DNA of 64,000 nt, taken from positions 714,817 to 778,816 of the forward strand of contig NZ_JAMOZL010000001.1 of the NCBI RefSeq assembly GCF_023667495.1, given 5' to 3'. Positions 35,635 through 45,174 of this stretch are shown here, in pieces. A program made the translations under genes and the position numbers. The notes below the pieces were generated by a model. That model did not search any database and had not been told where the DNA came from. It saw only the letters and a list, made by a program, of their open reading frames with translations. Position 1 is the stretch's first letter. The number at the start of each line of letters is the position of its first letter. Origin of the DNA: Dyadobacter sp. MSC1_007 (GTDB lineage: Bacteria; Bacteroidota; Bacteroidia; Cytophagales; Spirosomataceae).

Positions 35635-38523
35635 ATGAATAAGCATCTCTACTTTTCCTGGCTCAAAAGGGTTTTGAGGCCAATTGTTGGATTTGTTTTC
35701 CTGTCCATTGTCAGTTACCACGCAGCGTTGGCGCAATCCGAGGTCCGTGGGAAAGTGGTGGATGGGAAAGGTGAAGCGCTGCTGGGTGTCAGTGTGAAAG
35801 TGAAGGGTTCCGTCCAGGGAACCGTTACCGATGGATCCGGAAGCTACGAACTGTCGGGACTCAGTCCGGCTACGACGCTCGTGTTCAGTTATATCGGGTT
35901 TGTAGGCAAAGAGGTACCAGTTGGTTCTCAGACGGTTATCGATGTGACGCTTGCAGAAAGTACGTCGAACCTCGACGAAGTGATTGTTACCGGGGTTTTC
36001 GACAAGCGAAGCCGGATGGAGTCTTCGGTGGCCATATCCGTGCTTTCTTCCAAACTTATTCAGATGCAGGCCCCTTTGAGCGCGGCCGATTTGCTGAGGA
36101 ATGTGCCGGGTGTTTACGTCAACTCCTCGACGGGTGAAATTCGGAATACGGTGAGTTCCAGGGGCGTAAATGTCGGCGGAAACGATGTGTCAAACGGGTA
36201 TTATTATGTTTCGATGCAGGAGGATGGGCTGCCCGTCACCAATGCAACCTATGGCAATTACGGCCCGGATTACTTTCTGCGTCCCGATCTCACATTGGGT
36301 AAACTGGAAGCCGTTCGCGGTGGAACTGCATCGATCCTGGGCAATAATGCGCCGGGAGGAATTTTTAATTACGTTTCCAAAACGGGCGGTCCGGCATTCG
36401 AGGCGCAGGCCCGGGCGAAGTTTGGGCTGGAAGGCAATGGGCGTAACCCTTATTACCGGGCCGACGTCAACGTCGGTGGACCGTTGAGCAGGGACAAGAC
36501 GCTCACTTACAATGTCGGAGGCTTCTGGCGACAAAACAATGGCGCCCGCTATCCGGGTTATCCGATGAACAACGGCGGGCAGATCAAAGCGAATGTGGTG
36601 AAACATCTCAAAACCGGTTCTCTGAAACTGTATGCCAAGTATCTGAACGATCACAATGCCTGGTTTGAACAGTTACCGACGGTCGATTTTAACAATCCGC
36701 ACCTTGCGCCGGGGATTAAACAAACCAATTCGGTATTGATCCCGCCCGTTTCGGCCGATTACACCATTAACCAAACCGGTGAAAAGGGCAGCTATGATTC
36801 CCGCGATAAAATTCACTCAAAAGACTTGTCGATCGGCTTCAATGTCGACCATAGTTTTGGAAAAGGCTGGACGCTGGACAACAAGATCCGCTATTCCTAC
36901 AAAACCTCTTTTTGGAACACCACATCGATCCCTTACCCGTTTGCGATTGACAATGTGACCTTTTACGGGGTAAACAACCTGGCGGGTAAATTGGGCACCT
37001 ATTCGTTTCGTGACCTGGGAACGGGTGCTGAGCTGGCCAACGTTACCCAGGGCATCAATTTCGTGAACGGGGCACCTGCCGGTCTTAAATTTACTGTTAA
37101 CAACAGCAACCTGCCCGGTGGCGAAGTCCAGAAGAACTCCCTGTTATTCAACCCATTAATTGTTTTTGATAACCGGGTAAAAGAAACCATCGATCAACTA
37201 ACGCTGACCAAACGGCTTAGCCACATGAGCTTTACCGGAGGCCTGTATTTTGCGCATGCGACGGTCAAAAGGCTCAATCCGAGCGGGATTGGAAGTATGT
37301 ACGGGCTGATGCTGAGTCCCCGCCCGCAGCCAACAGCCATTGTCTATACCGACATGCAGGGGAAAACGTACCAGGTCACCAATCCGGACGGCATCACGGG
37401 CGGTTCGGGAAGGAGCGTGGCGACTAATATCTTCAACCTGAAACAAAATCAGTTCGCAGGCTTCTTCGGGCACAACTGGGAGATCACCTCTCAGCTGAAC
37501 TTAGATTGGGGAATCCGCTTCGAACGTATAAACGTAAGCGGTAGCAATCAGATCGCCACGGCGACGACATCTACCGACGGAGGGACCGATAAAAATCCGC
37601 TGACCTTGTACGACAATATGGGCGGGGCCGTCAATGCGACTTTACCATATGACAAAACGGTAAAAACGATCTCCTATTCAGCGGGGTTGAACTACAAGCT
37701 CAGTGATCACCTGGCGGTTTATGCCCGGTATTCGCGAGGCCGCAAAGCGCCCGATCTGGGCATTTACCTCAATGTGAATGCATCCAATAATGCTGATTAT
37801 CTCAACCCAATTGCCCAGGGAACGCAGCAATATGAAGCGGGTTTTAAGGCTAAAAAAGACCGGTTTTCGCTTTTCGTAACGCCGTTTTATAGTGTCCTCG
37901 GCAATGTACCCCAGCAGGCGCTGGGCCAGGAATCGGCGGACGTAACCTCTGTTTATGCTACTGCCGTTCTCTACAACAAGTTTGAAACCAAGGGAGTTGA
38001 GATCGAAGGCACTTATGGCCTGACGAAAGAACTGAGTATCCGTGCTGTCGCGACGTTCCAGAAATCGACCGCTGTGGACTTCAACACCTGGGTGCTCAAC
38101 GGGAATGGAAGGGCTGATGATCAGATCAAAAGTTACTCGGGTAATGAAACCGATTTCGCACCCCGCACGATTTTGCGCATTTCTCCCACTTACACCTCGG
38201 ATAAGTTGTACGGCTCGATCGACTGGTCATACCTGGGCAAGCGCGCCGGTAACGTAGCGAACGTATTTTACCTCCCGGGCTTTGACCAGACCAACTTAAA
38301 CCTGGGCTACAACGTTTCCCGCAAATTGCAAATTCAAGCTAATATCAATAATGTATTCAATCAAAACGGCATTATGGGCTGGTCTGCGCCGGGCGGTTTC
38401 CCTGCTTCGCTGAACACCCAGGGCTTTACAAAGGCCCAGCTGGAAGGCAATCCCAAGGCTGTGTTCTTTACACTCAGCTTACCTCCCCGCTCTTATTTTC
38501 TGACAGCCACTTACACGTTCTGA
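35635..38523 (+). CDS. TonB-dependent outer-membrane receptor
   Basis: The 962-residue product has a signal peptide ending near AALAQ, a carboxypeptidase-regulatory-like domain (SEVRGKVVDGKGEALLGVSV, about 34-115), a plug with LDEVIVTGVFDKRSRMESSV, ADLLRNVPGVYVN and LEAVRGGTASILGNNAPGGI, and a barrel ending in YFLTATYTF. It is not a SusC-type protein: there is no SusD partner, and the barrel resembles siderophore or small-molecule receptors (YARYSRGRKAPDLGIYLNVN). It probably forms an operon with the next two genes. Ligand unknown. Confidence 0.9.
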   Translation: MNKHLYFSWLKRVLRPIVGFVFLSIVSYHAALAQSEVRGKVVDGKGEALLGVSVKVKGSVQGTVTDGSGSYELSGLSPATTLVFSYIGFVGKEVPVGSQTVIDVTLAESTSNLDEVIVTGVFDKRSRMESSVAISVLSSKLIQMQAPLSAADLLRNVPGVYVNSSTGEIRNTVSSRGVNVGGNDVSNGYYYVSMQEDGLPVTNATYGNYGPDYFLRPDLTLGKLEAVRGGTASILGNNAPGGIFNYVSKTGGPAFEAQARAKFGLEGNGRNPYYRADVNVGGPLSRDKTLTYNVGGFWRQNNGARYPGYPMNNGGQIKANVVKHLKTGSLKLYAKYLNDHNAWFEQLPTVDFNNPHLAPGIKQTNSVLIPPVSADYTINQTGEKGSYDSRDKIHSKDLSIGFNVDHSFGKGWTLDNKIRYSYKTSFWNTTSIPYPFAIDNVTFYGVNNLAGKLGTYSFRDLGTGAELANVTQGINFVNGAPAGLKFTVNNSNLPGGEVQKNSLLFNPLIVFDNRVKETIDQLTLTKRLSHMSFTGGLYFAHATVKRLNPSGIGSMYGLMLSPRPQPTAIVYTDMQGKTYQVTNPDGITGGSGRSVATNIFNLKQNQFAGFFGHNWEITSQLNLDWGIRFERINVSGSNQIATATTSTDGGTDKNPLTLYDNMGGAVNATLPYDKTVKTISYSAGLNYKLSDHLAVYARYSRGRKAPDLGIYLNVNASNNADYLNPIAQGTQQYEAGFKAKKDRFSLFVTPFYSVLGNVPQQALGQESADVTSVYATAVLYNKFETKGVEIEGTYGLTKELSIRAVATFQKSTAVDFNTWVLNGNGRADDQIKSYSGNETDFAPRTILRISPTYTSDKLYGSIDWSYLGKRAGNVANVFYLPGFDQTNLNLGYNVSRKLQIQANINNVFNQNGIMGWSAPGGFPASLNTQGFTKAQLEGNPKAVFFTLSLPPRSYFLTATYTF

Positions 38524-38580
38524 ACGCCGGTGCCAGCGTATAAACGGCTCAGTATTATTCATTAAACCAATTGTTTCTAA

Positions 38581-40275
38581 ATGAAAAAGTCAACTTACTT
38601 GACGTGGGTATGCGTTGTGGCGTGTGCGCTGCATTTACCTACGGTCAGCGAAGGGCAAAAGGTGCCCAATCAGGACAAGAATTATGCGCTCGTGCCAAAG
38701 CTTCCACCTCCTCCGAAGCCGGAACCGTTTAAAGTGTCGACTATTCCGCTGCCCGAAAGTGTTATAGACGCAGTTTTGGTCAACTACCTGCCCGATGCCA
38801 AACACCTGGTGATGGAGGTCACAATGGTCGGTGCAAAGAAATCCAATCTGGCTATTATGAAGGACGATGGCACTGGTTTCAAATGCCTTACCTGCGATCT
38901 GCCTGAGAATATAGGAGGAGAAATGCCGGTGCCGCTTCCGGATGGGAAGCGCATTTACACGCCAACGGGTATTCTGGAATGCAGCCCATCGGTGCTGGAT
39001 TGCAAGCAGGCCAAAATCCTGCCCCTGGTATATCCGACCGTCCCGGGAGGAAAAACGTTGGCCAGGATCGCGAGCAACATGTCTCAGGATGGGATCCACG
39101 TAGCTTACACGCTGCTGGTTGCCAGGCCTATGCCGAGCGCACTGGTGCTGGTGAGCGAGCTAACGCGCGTGTCGGACGCCAAAGGCGACCATTATGAACT
39201 GGCGAAAACAAAAGTGATTTCAGGCGATAAAGTGACCCTGGAAGGCGCGGCGGATTTCAGGCCGTTCTTTTTTGGTGGCGGCGAGGTGAAGAGCTTCGCT
39301 GGAATGGGACAATATCTGACCACGATCAGTGCATTCGAAGCAGGCAATTTCGATATCGCTAAAATCGACCTGACTAATGGAGATGTAAGCCGGTTTACCA
39401 GGCATTTCAGTTATGATGAAGGCGTATATCCTTCCCCGGACGGCAAATGGATGATTTTTCAGTCACACCGTCATACCACCCGGATGGATGCATTCAGCCT
39501 GATCCCACGCCCGTTAATAGTAAACAATGCCCTGGCGCCCGGGATTGCGGAATGGAGAAACGAAGAGATTGCAGGGTTCAGGGATGCGAGGCGGTATTAC
39601 GGCCTTACCATGACCGACCAGTATGGTGACCGCGCCCGGCTACCCGAGGAAGGTTACACCGGACAGAATCTGACAAAAGCATCGGATAATCTTACCGAAT
39701 ACAACCACTTCGGCAACCTGACCTGGCACCCCAGCAGTACCCGGGGCATTTTCTGGGAACAGAAAGATCCAAGAAAGGTGAAAAAAGGGGAACAAATGGG
39801 CCGTCTGCGGATGATCACATTTACATCGAGAAAGCCGACGACCCCGCTCAAAATTGTAACACCAACCATGGACTGGGCAACCAATCTGGCCGACATTAAG
39901 CCATTGGATAACTCAAAGCGCACGGAGGGAAAGCTGGTCGGACTGGTTTCTGGTTACGCCAATATTAGTACTCAAAAGCCATCGTCTGAAAAAGAACCTT
40001 CAACTTTCAAAATAGAGTACGTTGATTTTTCCGATGATGGCGCCTATGTATTGAATGGATCTGAAACGATTGTCCCGGCCTCGTTTTATGACGCAATCTG
40101 GAACGCCGACATTCAGGTGACGGGTAAACAAAAAGGATATCTTAAAGTCGATGACGTTAAGTTTTACGTGAATAAACGCGGTTCAGGCACCATTAAGGCA
40201 CAACTCGGGAACCGCAAAATCGAAGTAGATCTCTCGAAAGGTCTTCCGACTGGTGTGCCGAACGAACTCCGGTAA
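38581..40275 (+). CDS. Secreted TolB/PD40-type beta-propeller protein
   Basis: A 564-residue exported protein (signal MKKSTYLTWVCVVACALHLP). It has repeated blade-like segments of the WD40/PD40 type: DAKHLVMEVTMVGAKKSNLA, FDIAKIDLTNGDVSRFTRHF, DEGVYPSPDGKWMIFQSHRH and NHFGNLTWHPSSTRGIFW. Conserved cysteine pairs (CLTCDLP, CSPSVLDC) suggest disulphides. It follows the TonB receptor by 57 bases and precedes an SDR gene by 48. It may process or bind the receptor's substrate; no catalytic motif is recognised. Confidence 0.7.
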   Translation: MKKSTYLTWVCVVACALHLPTVSEGQKVPNQDKNYALVPKLPPPPKPEPFKVSTIPLPESVIDAVLVNYLPDAKHLVMEVTMVGAKKSNLAIMKDDGTGFKCLTCDLPENIGGEMPVPLPDGKRIYTPTGILECSPSVLDCKQAKILPLVYPTVPGGKTLARIASNMSQDGIHVAYTLLVARPMPSALVLVSELTRVSDAKGDHYELAKTKVISGDKVTLEGAADFRPFFFGGGEVKSFAGMGQYLTTISAFEAGNFDIAKIDLTNGDVSRFTRHFSYDEGVYPSPDGKWMIFQSHRHTTRMDAFSLIPRPLIVNNALAPGIAEWRNEEIAGFRDARRYYGLTMTDQYGDRARLPEEGYTGQNLTKASDNLTEYNHFGNLTWHPSSTRGIFWEQKDPRKVKKGEQMGRLRMITFTSRKPTTPLKIVTPTMDWATNLADIKPLDNSKRTEGKLVGLVSGYANISTQKPSSEKEPSTFKIEYVDFSDDGAYVLNGSETIVPASFYDAIWNADIQVTGKQKGYLKVDDVKFYVNKRGSGTIKAQLGNRKIEVDLSKGLPTGVPNELR

Positions 40276-40323
40276 GTCAGGTAAGTCCTGACGCGTTTTC
40301 CTTGACCCATTAAAAACATAACC

Positions 40324-41127
40324 ATGCAATTAGCAAACAAAACCATTGTCGTGACAGGGGCGGGCGGTGGTATCGGCCGGGAACTGAGCATCCAGCTGGC
40401 ACAACGCGGAGCGAATATCGCCGGGGTTGATATTAATCCCGAAACCCTCGATGAAACGGGCCGGATTATTGGAACGGGGCAGGGGCAATTCAAAGGCTTC
40501 GAGCTGGATATTACCAATCAGGAAAAGGTAAATGCATTTCCGGCAGAGGTACTCGCTCACTTTGGAACTGTCGACGGGATCATCAACAATGCGGGCATTA
40601 TTCAGCCATTCCGGCCGGTTCTTGAATTGGCAATGGAAGATATTGATCGGGTTATGGCGGTCAATTTTTATGGCACATTATACCTGACCAAAGCCTTTTT
40701 GCCCCTTCTCCTGCAACGCCCGGAAGCGCACATTGCCAACGTGTCGAGTATGGGCGGCTTTTTACCCGTGCCGGGGCAGACGCTCTATGGCGCGGCCAAA
40801 GCAGCGGTAAAACTGCTCACAGAAGGCCTGTATGCCGAATTGAAGGAAACCAACGTCAGGGTAACAGTCATTTTTCCGGGTGCTATTGCGACAAACATCA
40901 TGCAAAACTCCGGTCTGGCTATGCCAAAGGCTGATGCAGGCGGAGAATCGAAGTTCAAACCAATCCCTGCCCGACAAGCCGCCGGGCAGATTCTTTCCGG
41001 GATCGAGAAAAACAAATTTCGTGTCGTCGTGGGGCAAGACGCCTGGATGATGGATAAGCTTTCGCGGCTCAATCCCAAATACGCAGCCGATCTTATCCAG
41101 CGGAAGATGAGGTCGTTGCTGGGTTAG
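40324..41127 (+). CDS. Classical short-chain dehydrogenase/reductase (SDR)
   Basis: A 267-residue SDR with every classical motif: TGAGGGIG (about 11-18, NAD(P) binding), NNAGI (about 87-91), catalytic Ser in ANVSSMGG, and YGAAK (Tyr/Lys, about 156-160). It should oxidise or reduce an alcohol/ketone in the cytoplasm. It closes the operon of the TonB receptor and propeller protein, suggesting that a hydroxylated small molecule is imported and oxidised. A perfect hairpin terminator follows. Confidence 0.9.
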   Translation: MQLANKTIVVTGAGGGIGRELSIQLAQRGANIAGVDINPETLDETGRIIGTGQGQFKGFELDITNQEKVNAFPAEVLAHFGTVDGIINNAGIIQPFRPVLELAMEDIDRVMAVNFYGTLYLTKAFLPLLLQRPEAHIANVSSMGGFLPVPGQTLYGAAKAAVKLLTEGLYAELKETNVRVTVIFPGAIATNIMQNSGLAMPKADAGGESKFKPIPARQAAGQILSGIEKNKFRVVVGQDAWMMDKLSRLNPKYAADLIQRKMRSLLG

Positions 41128-41133
41128 GATCGT

Positions 41134-41165
41134 AAAGGCGAGCAGGTGCACCTGCTCGCCTTTTA
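41134..41165 (+). terminator. Intrinsic terminator after the SDR gene
   Basis: AAAGGCGAGCAGGTG / CACCTGCTCGCCTTT is a perfect stem followed by TTATTT. Confidence 0.85.
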
Positions 41166-41281
41166 TTTCATGCGTTAAAATATAGTCAGTAATGGCTTTA
41201 TTTGCCCAATTGTTGAAAGTAAAAAAACGGTTGGAGTATTCTTTTATATCTAGAATAGCGTTTGTTTGGAGTGATTATTTC

Positions 41282-42181
41282 ATGAATTTTATGGCTGACT
41301 TATGTAAAAAGATATTTTTTCGTTCCCTTTTAATTTTTTGCTTACTAGCTTATTTCAATTGTCAGGCGCAAGACTTAATTCCATTCCGCGAGGATCGACT
41401 TTGGGGATTCAAAGATGGAAATGGGATGGTCAGGATCCAGCCGCAATTCCAGTATGCTTCGAAATTCTCTTATGGAATAGCCATAGTCGCTAAACATGAC
41501 TCCCTGGGAGCAATTGACGAAAACAACAAATTAATAGTCCCATTTCAGCATCAATTTTTACGCCAATTGGATAGCTCCGAGTTTTTATTCGGTCACAGGG
41601 CTAAATACTTTGGCGAATACATGATGGGCGTCATTACGGCAGCCAAACAGGTGAAGATTCCTGCGGAATATAGCCATATCTATAAGCGAAATAATAGGTA
41701 CGTTGTGATGCAGCAACAAGACAGTATTATCGCAAAGGACGCGGCGGGCGATGTCCGCGCAATGAGGACATTTTATGGGCTGTTCGACACTGACGGCAGA
41801 ATGTTGATTCCGTGTAAATACGATTATTTAAGTTGGTTAAATGACAGTTTAATTGTCTTATCAGACATCAGTTCGCACAATCGGCAAGCGCTGTTCAACA
41901 AGAGCGGGAGGCAATTAACGGGTTTTGAGTACATGGTATTTGGAAAACCCGCTGAAAATATGATCAAGGCGAGAATTGGTGACAGGTATGGCTTCGTCGA
42001 CCATTCCGGGCGGGTTGCAATTCCTATTCAGTTTGAATATTGCGAAGATTTTACCACTGGCTTTGCAATGATCAGGCGTAGCAACAAATGGGGCGCCATA
42101 AACAAAGCAGGTAAAGTGATCATAGAACCAAAATTTGAATATCAACAAGCGAAAGCACTGATAGAGAAGTATGGAAAATAA
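41282..42181 (+). CDS. Secreted WG-repeat protein
   Basis: The ATG at 41282 is preferred over 41192 because it begins close to a normal signal peptide (KKIFFRSLLIFCLLAYFNC, then QAQ). The 299-residue mature protein has about six WG repeats, for example LWGFKDGNGMVRIQPQF, YGFVDHSGRVAIPIQFEY and WGAINKAGKVIIEPKFEY. These repeats are frequent in Bacteroidota surface proteins; no activity is known. It stands alone between a terminator and a convergent gene. Confidence 0.85.
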   Translation: MNFMADLCKKIFFRSLLIFCLLAYFNCQAQDLIPFREDRLWGFKDGNGMVRIQPQFQYASKFSYGIAIVAKHDSLGAIDENNKLIVPFQHQFLRQLDSSEFLFGHRAKYFGEYMMGVITAAKQVKIPAEYSHIYKRNNRYVVMQQQDSIIAKDAAGDVRAMRTFYGLFDTDGRMLIPCKYDYLSWLNDSLIVLSDISSHNRQALFNKSGRQLTGFEYMVFGKPAENMIKARIGDRYGFVDHSGRVAIPIQFEYCEDFTTGFAMIRRSNKWGAINKAGKVIIEPKFEYQQAKALIEKYGK

Positions 42182-42194
42182 AGGCCCAAGTCTC

Positions 42195-42668
42195 TCAATC
42201 CGTTGTTAACCCCGTAGCAGAAACCTCCTTCTCCAACGATTCAGCCACTTCTTTCAGTAAATGAAGCGCTACTTTCCAGTAAAATTCGAGATGTTTGAAA
42301 ATTTCGAATGTCACAAGGTTATTAATCGTTAATTTTAGAACTGTGCTATGGTCGGCAGTTTGCAATTCGAACTGCAAGATCGAGTAATTCTGAGGAACAT
42401 CCGGTATGAGCGACAAGGTGCTCCAATGTGTGTATTCAAGCGCTGCGGGAGGATCGAACCGGATGATTTTGCCCCTGTTTTCAAACGGCAGGCCGTGCAG
42501 ATCTCCTTGCTCCTGTAATTTACCACCTTCACGCCATTCGGTGTCAATTTCGACTGGCGTATCGAGCATCCATTTCGCGATCAATTCAGGTTGGGTAAGC
42601 ACGGCCCAGACATGCTCTGCGGACGCATTGATGGCAATTTCAAGATCGATTAAATGTTTCTCGGGCAT
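42195..42668 (-). CDS. SRPBCC (AHSA1/START-like) domain protein
   Basis: The ATG at 42668 is chosen over one at 42848 because the domain begins right there (MPEKHLIDLEIAINASAEHV). The 157-residue product fits the AHSA1-type ligand-binding fold: VWAVLTQPELIAKWML, REGGKLQEQGD, RGKIIRFDPPAALEYTHW and HLEFYWKVALHLLKEVAES. These small hydrophobic-ligand-binding proteins are often regulated with Crp- or ArsR-type proteins. No pocket-specific residues can be assigned. Confidence 0.85.
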   Translation of the reverse strand: MPEKHLIDLEIAINASAEHVWAVLTQPELIAKWMLDTPVEIDTEWREGGKLQEQGDLHGLPFENRGKIIRFDPPAALEYTHWSTLSLIPDVPQNYSILQFELQTADHSTVLKLTINNLVTFEIFKHLEFYWKVALHLLKEVAESLEKEVSATGLTTD

Positions 42669-42733
42669 GGCTATTGTTTTTTGTGGACTGGTAGGGCAAC
42701 AAGCAGAATGCTGTGCGAATTCCTTTCCTTCAC

Positions 42734-43297
42734 TTAAAACCTGTATCCTAAATGGATCGTTGGGAAAACAGACCATCGTGCCTGCGTATAATTTTGTCCA
42801 TTTCTTGTCACGACCGAAGGATTTAATGAATTTATCAAACCTACCCAAGGCACGAGGTAAAAGCCTTTGAATTGATGTTCTTCTTTCCCAAACATAAACC
42901 GGTAACCCGTTCTTAATCCAAGCGTTACGCCGCTTACAGATTGGGTGTCCCCGCCCGATTTCAAACCAATTTTATCGGTTGCATAATCCGATTGCAGGCC
43001 AACGAAAAACCCGCGGTTACGGCGGAGCAGATAATCGACTTTAACACCTCCACCGGAGCTGAAAACCGAGAATGATTTATTTTCCAGCGCGAAACCGGGC
43101 TGTTTGATACCGAAAATACCCGCGTCAAACCGCAAATGTCCCATGGTATAGCCGACGTGGAAGGAGTACCCGTTGAATATGAAAGCAACAGGGTCTGCTT
43201 CGACCTCAAACCGGTCTGCGGAAAGAACGCGCTGTGCTTTACTTTGGAGGGAGGATAGCAATAGGGCAATCAGGATAGATTTGCAGATTCTGGTCAT
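42734..43297 (-). CDS. Predicted outer-membrane beta-barrel protein
   Basis: The ATG at 43297 begins a signal peptide (MTRICKSILIALLLSSLQSK, then AQR). The 187-residue product has alternating strands (FNGYSFHVGYTMGHLRFDAG, GVTLGLRTGYRFMF) and ends IHLGYRF, a typical barrel end. It may be a porin-like or lipid-binding small barrel. Function unknown. It lies 65 bases upstream of the SRPBCC gene on the same strand. Confidence 0.65.
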   Translation of the reverse strand: MTRICKSILIALLLSSLQSKAQRVLSADRFEVEADPVAFIFNGYSFHVGYTMGHLRFDAGIFGIKQPGFALENKSFSVFSSGGGVKVDYLLRRNRGFFVGLQSDYATDKIGLKSGGDTQSVSGVTLGLRTGYRFMFGKEEHQFKGFYLVPWVGLINSLNPSVVTRNGQNYTQARWSVFPTIHLGYRF

Positions 43298-43369
43298 AAC
43301 ATTTCGTTTTTGATGAGCTGCAAAGGTATCCACTGCGAATACGGCCATTCCTTAACAAAAGATAAGAAA

Positions 43370-43966
43370 TCACCCCGACCGAGCGATTCGTTTGCGGATC
43401 CGGCTGAGGGAAACCGGCGTTATCCCCAGGAACGAGGCCAGGATATATTGCGGCACACGCTGTACCAAATGTGGATAATGGACCGAAAATAGTTCGTAAC
43501 GCTCTTGCGGGCCCGCCAAAATGTAAGACGACAAAAGCTGTTGTGCAGCAATAAATCGCGCTTCCATTACTTTTCGCATGATCATATGCGTTTTAGGGAC
43601 TTGCTCATAGAGCTTATCAAGATTCTCTTTGGTGAGTACAAGCAGCGTACAGCTTTCCAATGTTTCAAGGTTCTGCGTGCTGGGATGCTGTTTAATGAAG
43701 CTTTCCAGGCAGCTGGCAAACATATTTTCACAAAAAATAAAGGCCGTAATCTGATCATTGTCTTTGGTTTCGTAATAGAGGCGCGCCAAACCGGAACAAA
43801 CAAAATATATTTCCTTCTCAATTTCCCCTTCCCGGGTAATGATCGTCTTGCTATCGATAACCCGTTCCGTAAACGCAGCGCTGAATAAGTCCCATTCCTG
43901 GTCCGAAAGAGGAATAAGATGTTCAACTACTGATCTAAGCCTGTCGTACGCATTCGGGTTCTGCAT
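43370..43966 (-). CDS. Crp/Fnr-family transcriptional regulator (first copy)
   Basis: A 198-residue regulator with a cyclic-nucleotide-binding-like N-terminal domain (KTIITREGEIEKEIYFVCSG) and a C-terminal HTH (RVPQYILASFLGITPVSLSR). The cAMP-contact motif of true Crp is missing, and there is no Fnr-type cysteine cluster, so the effector is unknown. A second, distinct member lies at 46041-46625. This layout is typical of the many small Crp-like regulators in Cytophagales. Confidence 0.9.
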   Translation of the reverse strand: MQNPNAYDRLRSVVEHLIPLSDQEWDLFSAAFTERVIDSKTIITREGEIEKEIYFVCSGLARLYYETKDNDQITAFIFCENMFASCLESFIKQHPSTQNLETLESCTLLVLTKENLDKLYEQVPKTHMIMRKVMEARFIAAQQLLSSYILAGPQERYELFSVHYPHLVQRVPQYILASFLGITPVSLSRIRKRIARSG

Positions 43967-44064
43967 TGTTTTTCACGATGATTAATTCGGACATTAGATC
44001 GCGAAAAATATTCGATTTCACAAGACGGGATTTATATCACCTCCGCGCACGTTGCAGCAAACCA

Positions 44065-44415
44065 TCACTCACTTTTAATCACAAACGCCTTTAATTCAGC
44101 CATCTTACCATCACGGAATCGCCAGATATCGCAGTAGGAGTAGTCAACCGGCTTTCCATTATCGTCTTTCATGGTGATCTGGCCAGTTGCGATAACAAAT
44201 TCACCTTCTGCAAGCAGGTTTTCGACCTCAAACTTTGGCGGCTCCCGATATGCCGCCGACATGTATTGCCTGACCGCTTCCTTACCTCGCAGTGTCCGCT
44301 CGCCTATGAAAGTCCATTCGGTGTCGTCGGTACAAAAAGATAAAAATCCTGCGTTGTCGCCTTTTGTGATAGCTGCATTTGCCTTTTCCAGAATTTCCTT
44401 GTTATTCAATGTCAT
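44065..44415 (-). CDS. SnoaL-like (NTF2-fold) protein
   Basis: A 116-residue protein with the NTF2 fold pattern: NAAITKGDNAGFLSFCTDDT, EWTFIGERTLRGKEAVRQYM, and VDYSYCDIWRFRDGKMAELK at the end. SnoaL-like proteins include isomerases and binding proteins; the active-site residues here do not reveal the reaction. It sits between two small enzymes and a Crp-like regulator. Confidence 0.85.
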   Translation of the reverse strand: MTLNNKEILEKANAAITKGDNAGFLSFCTDDTEWTFIGERTLRGKEAVRQYMSAAYREPPKFEVENLLAEGEFVIATGQITMKDDNGKPVDYSYCDIWRFRDGKMAELKAFVIKSE

Positions 44416-44559
44416 CTCTATTCATTCAATTAGTTCGAAAAATAAATCCACAGCGAATTTTGTGCCAACTTTTCAAACGTGAAGCACGGCAAACTGGCAA
44501 TAGGACAAACAGAATCCGGAGGTTATAAAATAATCTCCGGATCTATTGTGAATGCTTTC

Positions 44560-45162
44560 TTAAAATTTGACCAGGTTTAGCGTAGCCAGCGCGCCTTTGG
44601 CTTGTTGTAGCTTACTTCCTTCACCAAGCGAACCCAGATCAATCGGCGCAAAGCCCAGAGATGTTATGACACTGATCACTTCGGTTTTGGAAGGCTGATC
44701 GTTGCCGGATACGAACAGAACCCGGTTGCCGCCCATTATCCTGGGGTCTTCTGCCAATGTTTTGTAAAATATAGTGTTAAAGGCCTTCACGATTTTGGCG
44801 CCCGGGAGCAATGAAGCAACAACCTCACTGGACGCCTTGCTGCCAAGGTCTTCCACTTTAAAATCGGGTGCATAAGTAATGAAATGGTTGGTTGCATCTA
44901 TCACTAACCTTCCTGTCCAATCTGTGACGTCCGACAATGTGCGCACCTGCGACCATGGAAGGGAAAGCAGTACGATTTCAGCTTCCGCTGCTTGCCGGAT
45001 GGTCCCTGCAGTTGCATTGGCCCCAAGCGATTGGACAAGCTCTTTCAGGGAATCAGGCCCGCTATTGTTGGCTAAAATGACCGGATGTCCGGCTTTGAGC
45101 AGATGGCGCGCCACGGTTTGCCCGATATTTCCCGCGCCAATAATTCCAAATGTCTTTTTCAT
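44560..45162 (-). CDS. NAD(P)-binding F420-dependent-reductase-like oxidoreductase
   Basis: The ATG at 45162 is chosen over a TTG at 45171. The 200-residue product begins KKTFGIIGAGNIGQTVARHL (GxGxxG), then ILANNSGPDSLKEL, IVLLSLPWSQV and VIDATNHF. These are typical of the NADP oxidoreductases resembling the NADPH:F420 oxidoreductase family. F420 itself is not expected here; NADP is. It begins 12 bases after the stop of the isochorismatase-like gene, so they form an operon. Confidence 0.85.
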   Translation of the reverse strand: MKKTFGIIGAGNIGQTVARHLLKAGHPVILANNSGPDSLKELVQSLGANATAGTIRQAAEAEIVLLSLPWSQVRTLSDVTDWTGRLVIDATNHFITYAPDFKVEDLGSKASSEVVASLLPGAKIVKAFNTIFYKTLAEDPRIMGGNRVLFVSGNDQPSKTEVISVITSLGFAPIDLGSLGEGSKLQQAKGALATLNLVKF

Positions 45163-45174
45163 AATTTTCAAAAG

